Of a stretch of 6,256 nucleotides of DNA, positions 1-5,095 are shown one piece after another; positions within the stretch are counted from its first letter, which is position 1; every line of letters starts with the position of its first letter. Source of the DNA: Thermodesulfobacteriota bacterium. Lineage in GTDB: Bacteria; Desulfobacterota; DSM-4660; Desulfatiglandales; HGW-15. Position numbers and translations under genes: made by a program. The stretch spans positions 1-6,256 of the forward strand of contig JALOPA010000291.1 of NCBI GenBank assembly GCA_025454125.1, given 5' to 3'. Below the pieces are notes generated by a model, which saw only the letters and a list, made by a program, of their open reading frames with translations, made no database searches and was not told where the DNA came from.

Positions 1-1
1 A

Positions 2-583
2 CCGGAGCAGTTCCTGCTGTTTGACACCTTGGTTCCTTACGGAGACTGGGAAGGGAGCTTCTACGGGTTTCGCCGTTACTATGACGGCCTTTCCAGGCGG
101 CTCGTTGTTTCCGGGATCCCCTCTCTGTGCGGAGAAATGGCCCAGATGGACAAGCAACCTGTTCTGATCCTCCACCACCGAGCCGAATGGTGCTTGACCC
201 CCCGGTCTCTGTACTGCAAATGCCTGCCTCCTGCTTCAAGGCCTGAGCACTTCGCTCTTCGACCGGGAGAGACGGGCGAGTTGCTTCACGTGACATCGTT
301 CACGGGCTTTCAGGTCCTGACCCTAAAGCAAAAAGGAAAGGATACGGCCCAAAGCGCCTACACTCTCCTGAGCACATCGCTCTCACGTCTACCGGGCGAC
401 TCCTCGGTCATAGACCTCCACCTGGCCTCCGCGGGCCTTGCCCGGACTCTAGGTCTCCCGGATTGGGAAAAGCATCTGATATCTGCAGAGAGCATTGCGA
501 CAGACGAACAGCGATCCAAGATGGCGGGCATTGCGCAAAAGGTGCGCGACATGCGACCTGCGAACATCAACCATGGATCCTAG
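2..583 (+). CDS. Unrecognised protein, C-terminal part (5' end outside the window)
   Basis: The frame is open from the left edge to the TAG at 581-583, giving about 193 residues of a protein whose start lies upstream. A TTG at 29 could be read as a start, but the frame continues in coding style before it and has no convincing ribosome site, so I treat the gene as 5'-partial. The segment is soluble-looking with no membrane span. It contains an aromatic stretch (YGDWEGSFYGFRRYY), a basic, cysteine-containing central part (HHRAEWCLTPRSLYCKC), and a phrase LRPGETGELLHVTSF resembling a beta-turn in many folds. The C-terminal part is helical (LHLASAGLARTLGLPDWEKH). I do not recognise the family. 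One possibility is the soluble C-terminal domain of a membrane glycosyltransferase, because a GT39-type gene follows in the same direction 97 bp later, but nothing in the visible part proves it. Confidence 0.65.
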   Translation, partial: PEQFLLFDTLVPYGDWEGSFYGFRRYYDGLSRRLVVSGIPSLCGEMAQMDKQPVLILHHRAEWCLTPRSLYCKCLPPASRPEHFALRPGETGELLHVTSFTGFQVLTLKQKGKDTAQSAYTLLSTSLSRLPGDSSVIDLHLASAGLARTLGLPDWEKHLISAESIATDEQRSKMAGIAQKVRDMRPANINHGS

Positions 584-680
584 CCGGTGTGTTTCAGCAA
601 CCTGCCGGTTTCAGGGATGATCCCGAAGGGGGCCATTGCTGTTTTTCAATGTTTTTCGAAAGGGCGAACCAGAGAGCGTT

Positions 681-2075
681 ATGAAACGAATCTCAATGAT
701 TTCATCCTGGAGCACCTTGTTCGTTTTGCTTTGCATCCTGATCCTCGGATTCACATTGCGGATCGGCTCGGCGGAAAGAACCGTGGTGATGAACCCGCTG
801 AGGGCCGATGCAGGCCAATACTTCATGTATGCCTACAATCTGCGCTACAAACACATCTATTCCCTGGAGGTGGGGAACATCAAGAATCTCGACTCTCCCG
901 TCACCCCGGACAGCGTGCGCTCCCCGGGATACCCTCTGTTTCTCACCCCATTCCTGGACAGCACCTCCTTCCAATCTTTCGTCCATCGAGTGGTCTTTGC
1001 CCAGGTCATCCTGAGTACCCTCAGCATCCTTTTGACGTACCTGCTCTGCAAGAGCTTTCTGCCTTCTTCCTGGGCTCTTGCCGCCGCTCTGCTTGTTGCC
1101 CTCAGCCCTCATCTCATTGTTCCAAACAGCTTCGTGGTCACGGAGACCCTCTTCTGCTTCCTCCTCCTTGTGATCGGCTGCGCTCTCTGCCTTTTTGCTT
1201 CACGGCCCTCAGGGGCCCGGGCTCTCCTGGTCGGAGGCCTCATCGGAGCGGCAAGCCTGGTGAGGCCTATTCTGGAGTACCTCCCTTTTCTCCTGGGCGT
1301 CTGGCTCCTCATTCAGTACGGATGGAAAAAGGGATCAGCCTATTCTGCTGTGCTGCTCACTGGCTTTCTCCTGTTTTTCCTTCCCTGGATCCTGCGAAAC
1401 GCCGTCACCCTCGGAACGTTTTCAGACGACACCCTGCTCATCAATTTTTTCCATCACGGGATGTACCCTGGCTTCACTTTCGAAGGAATCCCTGAAAGCA
1501 GAGGCTACCCGTACCTTTTCGACCCGCGCTCACCTGTCATCAGCAAAGACCTGGCATCCGTGCTTGGGGAAATTCTGCGGCGTTTTCAAGACAGACCGTG
1601 GGAGCACCTGAGGTGGTTCCTTCTGGAGAAACCCGTTTTCTTCTGGTCCTGGGATGACGTGCAGGGCGTAGGGGGCGCTTTTGTTTACCCTGTAGCAAGA
1701 TCACCCTATTTTTCAGAGGTCCTCTTTCGCTGGAGCGATCTCCTGATGTTCGTGATTCACTGGCCGTTGATCCTGCTGGGCAGTTTGGGTTCCCTCATGG
1801 TGTGGCTTTCTTTTTCCGGCCCCGTCTGTTCCCAGCGATGTCTTTTCACCACCCGTTTTCTATCCCTGGTCCTTATCTCCTACACGATTCTTCACATGGT
1901 CGGTGCGCCCATACAGCGCTACTCTTTTCCGTTGCGGCCTTATCTCTATGCTATGGCACTCTTCTTCGTTCATTTTGCATGGCGAGTCCTCCAAGCCAAG
2001 CTGCAGGATCCCAAACCGGAAGGCAGTAGCCGGGCTGGAACGATTCCCCCTGCCCACGATCCGGAAGGTCCATGA
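681..2075 (+). CDS. GT39/ArnT-type (PMT_2) multi-pass membrane glycosyltransferase
   Basis: This 464-residue integral membrane protein probably transfers a sugar from a polyprenyl-phosphate donor to an acceptor on the outer face of the cytoplasmic membrane. Residues 11-31 form the first membrane helix (STLFVLLCILILGFTLRIG). The following loop has Asp43 in RADAGQY, where GT39/GT-C enzymes carry their catalytic acidic residue, then the RSPGYP motif (residues 80-85) typical of the family. Several leucine/phenylalanine-rich helices follow, and PWILRN (residues 235-240) matches the family's usual PWxxRN. A soluble Pro/Arg/Glu-rich tail ends the protein. I chose ATG 681, just before the basic N-terminus of helix 1. 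It has only a weak AGAG ribosome site. A TTG at 636 would add 15 residues and is less likely. Acceptor and sugar cannot be told. The family is sure, the role in polysaccharide or lipid modification is inferred from the neighbours. Confidence 0.85.
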   Translation: MKRISMISSWSTLFVLLCILILGFTLRIGSAERTVVMNPLRADAGQYFMYAYNLRYKHIYSLEVGNIKNLDSPVTPDSVRSPGYPLFLTPFLDSTSFQSFVHRVVFAQVILSTLSILLTYLLCKSFLPSSWALAAALLVALSPHLIVPNSFVVTETLFCFLLLVIGCALCLFASRPSGARALLVGGLIGAASLVRPILEYLPFLLGVWLLIQYGWKKGSAYSAVLLTGFLLFFLPWILRNAVTLGTFSDDTLLINFFHHGMYPGFTFEGIPESRGYPYLFDPRSPVISKDLASVLGEILRRFQDRPWEHLRWFLLEKPVFFWSWDDVQGVGGAFVYPVARSPYFSEVLFRWSDLLMFVIHWPLILLGSLGSLMVWLSFSGPVCSQRCLFTTRFLSLVLISYTILHMVGAPIQRYSFPLRPYLYAMALFFVHFAWRVLQAKLQDPKPEGSSRAGTIPPAHDPEGP

Positions 2076-2082
2076 TTTCCCC

Positions 2083-2111
2083 TTGACTTATCCATGCTTA
2101 TCGAGTAGAAT
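2083..2111 (+). promoter_or_regulatory. Sigma70-type promoter for the regulator-led operon
   Basis: TTGACT at 2083-2088 and TAGAAT at 2106-2111 are separated by exactly 17 bp, each one mismatch from the sigma70 consensus. Transcription would be expected to begin about 6-8 bases after the -10 box, at 2117-2120, which is at or just before the ATG of the regulator. The position in the only gap between the glycosyltransferase and the following gene run supports a real promoter. Confidence 0.75.
2087..2102 (+). repeat. Direct repeat CTTATC-N4-CTTATC in the promoter spacer
   Basis: Two identical hexamers, 2087-2092 and 2097-2102, sit 10 bp apart, about one helical turn, between the -35 and -10 boxes and next to the palindrome. 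They could be a second protein site or chance; two hexamers in AT-rich promoter DNA are weak evidence. Confidence 0.35.
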
Positions 2112-2119
2112 TTCTACTC
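2103..2119. promoter_or_regulatory. 17-bp palindrome over the -10 box, probable operator
   Basis: GAGTAGAATTTCTACTC is an inverted repeat with 8-bp perfect arms around one central base. It covers the whole -10 box and ends at the base before the start codon at 2120. A protein bound here would block polymerase. The obvious candidate is the dimeric winged-helix regulator encoded immediately downstream, acting on its own operon; that assignment is inference. I noticed no second copy in the window. Confidence 0.65.
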
Positions 2120-2680
2120 ATGAAAGAACAGGGATCGGACAATCTTTTCTCAGGTTTGATCTCCTCCAAGACACGGATCAAGCTTTTGGTTCGCTTCTTT
2201 TTCAACCCTGCCATCAAGTCCTATCTCAGGGAACTGGCCAAGGAATTCGACCTGTCCACCAATGCGGTCCGAGAAGAACTGAATCAGCTCACAAAAACCA
2301 ACTTGCTGAAATCACATAAAAACGGCCGCAACGTCTACTATGCGGCCAACCGGGATCACCCTCTTTTCCCTGAGCTGAAATCCATGGTGAGCAAGGTCAT
2401 GGGACTGGATCAGGTCGTGGACGGCATTGTGAACCGGCTTGGAGACCTTGAGCGGGCCTATCTCATCGGCGACTACGCCGAAGGCAAGGACACGGGCATC
2501 ATTGATCTGGTTCTGGTTGGAAACATCAACAACCATCATCTCGCCGATTTGAGCAAAAAAACTGAACGTTACATCAATCGTAAAATCAGAACCTTGGTTC
2601 TCAGCAGTGAGGAGTACGCCACTTTCAAAGAGAAAATGAAAACACAGACCCATTTCCTTCTGTGGGAGGGGAAAAAGTGA
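2120..2680 (+). CDS. Winged-helix transcriptional regulator with degenerate nucleotidyltransferase-like domain
   Basis: This is a 186-residue two-domain regulator. Residues 17-80 look like an ArsR/MarR-like winged helix: SKTRIKLLVRFF, then the helix-turn-helix ELAKEFDLSTNAVREELNQL (38-57), then the wing around NGRNVYY (68-74). Residues 110-185 resemble the small MNT-type nucleotidyltransferase fold: GDYAEGKDTGIIDLVLVG (117-134) aligns with the family's GSxARG...SDIDL signature. The Ser is Asp118, the Arg is Glu121 and the first Asp of the DxD pair is Ile127; only Asp129 remains. Catalysis is therefore unlikely and the domain may sense a ligand or dimerise. Such proteins are, to my recollection, common at the head of polysaccharide clusters in Desulfobacterota. 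The ATG at 2120 abuts the palindrome and has no room for a Shine-Dalgarno site on the expected transcript. The stop overlaps the next gene's GTG. Confidence 0.85.
   Translation: MKEQGSDNLFSGLISSKTRIKLLVRFFFNPAIKSYLRELAKEFDLSTNAVREELNQLTKTNLLKSHKNGRNVYYAANRDHPLFPELKSMVSKVMGLDQVVDGIVNRLGDLERAYLIGDYAEGKDTGIIDLVLVGNINNHHLADLSKKTERYINRKIRTLVLSSEEYATFKEKMKTQTHFLLWEGKK
2665..2671 (+). promoter_or_regulatory. Strong ribosome binding site choosing GTG 2677
   Basis: GGAGGGG lies 5 bases before the GTG at 2677 and inside the end of the regulator gene. It selects this codon over the in-frame GTG at 2662, which precedes the site. The chosen GTG overlaps the regulator's TGA as GTGA, indicating translational coupling. 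Confidence 0.75.
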
Positions 2681-3117
2681 AAGAGTCCTTCATTGAAACG
2701 ATTGTACACGGGCTCGAGCCCATCGCTCTTATTATCCGAGCCGAATACGATGAGCCGGGCATCCAATTTTTCACTCCTGCGAATTTCTCACAGCAGGTCG
2801 CCTTCATCAGACATGCTCCCGGCCATAAGATCGCAGCCCACGTGCACAATCTGCAACTCCGACAAGTGCTGTACACGCAGGAAGTCCTCTTTCTCCGCCG
2901 CGGAAAGGTGAAGGTCAGTCTTTATTCTTCGGATCGAAAACCGATCGGCCACCGAATATTGAGATCAGGAGATCTTATTCTGCTGTGCGGTGGCGGGCAT
3001 TCCCTGGAAATGCTGGAGGAGTCCTCCATGATCGAAGTGAAGCAGGGGCCCTACGCAGGAGAGGCCGATAAAACCAGATTTGAAGCGCAGGAGATGCCTG
3101 ATGATTCCTGTAAATGA
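2677..3117 (+). CDS. Small single-domain cupin protein
   Basis: The product is a 146-residue cupin-fold protein. The likely metal ligands are visible: His55 and His57 (AAHVHN), Glu69 (QEVLFLRRG) and His108 (GGGH). Gly76 and the second-motif Gly98-Asp99 (RSGDLILL) are in the expected places. The gap of 11 residues between His57 and Glu69 is longer than in the classic cupin motif. VKVSLYSSD and EVKQGPYAG (120-128) complete the beta strands; the latter is a phrase I associate with sugar-cluster cupins. Cupins in such loci include sugar epimerases, isomerases and proteins of unknown function; the sequence does not let me choose, although an RmlC-type 3,5-epimerase is unlikely because the protein is shorter and lacks that family's motifs. 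The gene overlaps both neighbours, so it is cotranslated with the regulator and the aminotransferase. Confidence 0.8.
   Translation: MKESFIETIVHGLEPIALIIRAEYDEPGIQFFTPANFSQQVAFIRHAPGHKIAAHVHNLQLRQVLYTQEVLFLRRGKVKVSLYSSDRKPIGHRILRSGDLILLCGGGHSLEMLEESSMIEVKQGPYAGEADKTRFEAQEMPDDSCK
3089..3093 (+). promoter_or_regulatory. Ribosome binding site choosing ATG 3101
   Basis: AGGAG lies 7 bases before ATG 3101, within the end of the cupin gene. It sets the aminotransferase start at the MIPVNEP sequence typical of the family's N-terminus, not at the in-frame TTG at 3080 that lies upstream of this site. Confidence 0.75.
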
Positions 3118-4234
3118 GCCGTTGCTCGATGATCGCGACCTCGAATACGTCACGGAGTGCGTTCGGAGCGGCTGGATTTCCTCGGCAGGTCGATTCATCG
3201 ATGAATTCGAAGAGCAATGGGCCGCCTACTGCGGAGTCAAGCACGGCATCTCCGTGAGCAACGGCACGGTGGCTCTCCAAACCGCTGTCGCGTGTCTAGG
3301 ACTCGAACCCGGGTTTCAGGTCATCATGCCTGCCTTTACCATTATCTCCTGTGCGCTCGCCGTCATCTACAATGGGGGCGTTCCGGTCCTTGTGGACAGT
3401 GATCCGCGAACCTGGTGCATGGACGTCTCACGGGTCGAGGAGAAGATCACGGGGAACACTCGAGCCATCATGCCCGTGCACATTTACGGCCATCCGGTGG
3501 ACATGGACCCTCTGCGAGAGCTGGCTGCCCGCCATGGTCTTTCCATTGTCGAAGATGCTGCGGAGGCTCATGGCGCCGAATATCTCTCCAACCGGCACAC
3601 AGAGGCTTCCAGATGGTTACGGTGCGGCGGAATGGGCCATCTCAGCTGCTTCAGCTTTTATGCCAATAAACTCATCACCACCGGAGAGGGGGGCATGGTG
3701 TTGACGAACGACCCCGTCCTCTCCGACAAAGCCCGGTCTTACAGAAACCTCTGCTTCCGCCAGGAGAAGCGGTTCTATCATACGGAGTTGGGCAACAATT
3801 ACAGACTGACCAATCTCCAGGCGGCACTGGGACTGGCCCAGATAGAGAGAATGGAGGCGATCATCGAGAAGAAGCGCTGGATTGGGAAACACTACACCGA
3901 GCGACTAAAGGACATCCCCGGGGCCCAGCTTCCGGTTGAAGAGTCTTGGGCAAGGCAGGTCTATTGGATGTACGGGATGGTATTGGACAAGGCCGTCCGA
4001 ATGGACGCTACAGAGTTCGCGGACAGACTGAAAGCCAAGGGAGTGGAGACGCGGCCCTTTTTTCTCGGAATGCACGAGCAGCCTGCCCTGCAAAGGATGG
4101 GGCTCTTCAGAAGCGAAAAATACCCTGTAGCCGAGCGCCTCGCACGGCAAGGTCTCTACCTGCCGTCGGGCCTCACGATCACTGAATCCCAGATCGATCA
4201 GATTTCTGAGTCAGTCAGAGAGGTGCTTTCATGA
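3101..4234 (+). CDS. DegT/DnrJ/EryC1/StrS aminotransferase, perosamine-synthase-like
   Basis: This 377-residue PLP enzyme transfers an amino group, usually from glutamate, to a keto-sugar nucleotide in the cytoplasm. Visible features are the N-terminus MIPVNEPLLDD, SGWISSAGRFIDEFE, the phosphate-binding SNGTVAL (53-59), MPAFTIIS, EDAAEAHGA with Asp152 contacting the pyridine nitrogen, the PLP lysine Lys190 in FYANKLITTGEGGM, NYRLTNLQAALGLAQ, and a C-terminal VETRPFF/LPSG. The overall pattern is closest in my memory to GDP-perosamine synthase (RfbE/Per), so a 4-amino-4,6-dideoxy sugar is the leading guess, but related enzymes act on other 4- or 3-keto sugars. The loop at residues 162-180 is about nine residues longer than usual and its customary Gly-Asp is Gly179-His180. 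The gene overlaps the cupin by 17 bp out of frame and the methyltransferase by ATGA. Confidence 0.92.
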   Translation: MIPVNEPLLDDRDLEYVTECVRSGWISSAGRFIDEFEEQWAAYCGVKHGISVSNGTVALQTAVACLGLEPGFQVIMPAFTIISCALAVIYNGGVPVLVDSDPRTWCMDVSRVEEKITGNTRAIMPVHIYGHPVDMDPLRELAARHGLSIVEDAAEAHGAEYLSNRHTEASRWLRCGGMGHLSCFSFYANKLITTGEGGMVLTNDPVLSDKARSYRNLCFRQEKRFYHTELGNNYRLTNLQAALGLAQIERMEAIIEKKRWIGKHYTERLKDIPGAQLPVEESWARQVYWMYGMVLDKAVRMDATEFADRLKAKGVETRPFFLGMHEQPALQRMGLFRSEKYPVAERLARQGLYLPSGLTITESQIDQISESVREVLS

Positions 4235-4971
4235 CCGAGCCCCGATCGGAAGCTCACGTTTTCAGACAGGTCTATGCCGATCACTATGACCTCTTCTATG
4301 CTGAGAAAGACTATGAAGCTGAATGCGACATGCTGGAGGAGGTCTTTCGCCGCTATGGAAAGGCTCCCATCAGGACCATACTGGATCTAGGCTGCGGAAC
4401 AGGGAACCACGCGTTCCCTCTGGCCGAGCGAGGTTATGAAGTCACGGGTGTGGATCGGTCCGGAGACATGCTAGGGCACGCTCTTCTTCAATCCCTGGCT
4501 CTGGGCCGGACATTCGATGTTGTCCTGATGATGTTCGCCGTGTTGGGTTACCAGTTGACCAATGACGACGTCCTGGCAGCGCTCCAGACTGTGCGCAACC
4601 ATCTCAAACCAGGCGGTCTTTTCATCTGTGATGTTTGGTATGGCCCGGCCGTGTTGGTGATCCGGCCAGAGGACAAAATCAAAATCATCCCAACTGAGAA
4701 CGGAAAAGTCATCCGTATCGCATCGGGGAGTCTTGATACATACCATCATTTGGCCACTGTGAATTATCACATTCTCCATTTGAGTGGGCAGGCCGTCGTT
4801 AGCGAAACGACAGAAGCTCATCTGATGAGATATTTCTTTCCACAGGAGCTAAATCTGTTTATGGCCATCAGCGGATTGCGTTTACTCGGTGTAAGGGCCT
4901 TTTCGGATCTGGAGCGGACCCCAAGTGACACCACTTGGAATACACTTGTCTTCGCAGAACTCAAGGAGTGA
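4231..4971 (+). CDS. Class I SAM-dependent methyltransferase, apparently shortened internally
   Basis: The product is a 246-residue Rossmann-fold methyltransferase. Motif I, LDLGCGTGNH (51-60), binds the SAM methionine part, and Asp75 in VTGVDRS contacts the ribose. FDVVLMMFAVLGYQ (95-108) is strand beta-4, and LKPGGLFICDVW is the post-motif segment. From Asp75 to Phe95 is only 20 residues; family members usually have about 35-40 here, including an acidic motif (GD-hydrophobic-x-x-L) that touches the adenine. LGHALLQSLALGRT joins the two sides directly, so an in-frame loss of about 15-20 codons near 4480-4490 is suspected. The enzyme might be inactive or have altered cofactor binding. The ATG overlaps the aminotransferase stop as ATGA, with a GAGAGG ribosome site. 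N- or C-methylation of the amino sugar, or of another glycan intermediate, is inferred from context only. Confidence 0.85.
   Translation: MTEPRSEAHVFRQVYADHYDLFYAEKDYEAECDMLEEVFRRYGKAPIRTILDLGCGTGNHAFPLAERGYEVTGVDRSGDMLGHALLQSLALGRTFDVVLMMFAVLGYQLTNDDVLAALQTVRNHLKPGGLFICDVWYGPAVLVIRPEDKIKIIPTENGKVIRIASGSLDTYHHLATVNYHILHLSGQAVVSETTEAHLMRYFFPQELNLFMAISGLRLLGVRAFSDLERTPSDTTWNTLVFAELKE
4921..4938 (+). other. Small hairpin at the methyltransferase 3' end
   Basis: CCAAGTG-ACAC-CACTTGG has 7-bp perfect arms and a four-base loop, inside the last 17 codons of the methyltransferase. No T-run follows, so it is not a standard intrinsic terminator. It could slow 3' decay or modulate expression of the radical SAM gene, or be chance. 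Confidence 0.3.
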
Positions 4972-5005
4972 AATCGTTCAGTGATCCATTTTCTTCAAGA
5001 GGATA

Positions 5006-5095
5006 ATGGCTATTCTCGATCTGGACACATCCCAATCATTGTGTTCCGGCTTTCACGATCTTAGCGGACCGGATTCCGGACGGAGAGGTAGATGA
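5006..5095 (+). CDS. Possible 29-residue peptide coupled to the radical SAM gene
   Basis: In the 120-bp gap between the methyltransferase and the radical SAM gene, ATG 5006 has a purine-rich AAGAGGA upstream (4997-5003, 2 bases spacing, rather close). It runs 29 codons to a TGA at 5093-5095 that overlaps the next ATG as ATGA. The peptide begins MAILDLDTSQ and ends GPDSGRRGR. It has no membrane span or motif I recognise. It may be a leader peptide that couples translation, a remnant of a longer gene, or an accidental frame; the ATGA junction is the only real support. Confidence 0.25.
   Translation: MAILDLDTSQSLCSGFHDLSGPDSGRRGR
5082..5088 (+). promoter_or_regulatory. Ribosome binding site of the radical SAM gene
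   Basis: GGAGAGG lies three bases before ATG 5092 (six from its GGAG core). An in-frame TAG at 5089-5091 immediately precedes the ATG, so no longer start is possible. Confidence 0.7.

Noticed and set aside
636..638. TTG as start of the glycosyltransferase
   Set aside because: It is a rarer start codon that adds 15 residues before the usual basic lead into membrane helix 1; ATG 681 fits the family better, although its ribosome site is weak.
702..1112. 136-codon minus-strand frame
   Set aside because: Antisense to the glycosyltransferase, low-complexity charged composition, no motif; a shadow frame.
587..1495. 302-codon open frame on the + strand overlapping the glycosyltransferase
   Set aside because: It is Pro/Arg/Ser/His-rich with no domain pattern and lies inside the glycosyltransferase, whose membrane helices and motifs are clear.
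2662..2664. GTG as cupin start
   Set aside because: It precedes the strong GGAGGGG site; GTG 2677 is correctly spaced from that site and overlaps the regulator stop as GTGA.
4471..4821. 116-codon minus-strand frame inside the methyltransferase
   Set aside because: No recognisable motif and entirely antisense to a well-supported gene.
5069..5079. CCGGATTCCGG inverted repeat before the radical SAM gene
   Set aside because: Arms are only 5 bp and no T-run follows; too short to call a terminator or operator.
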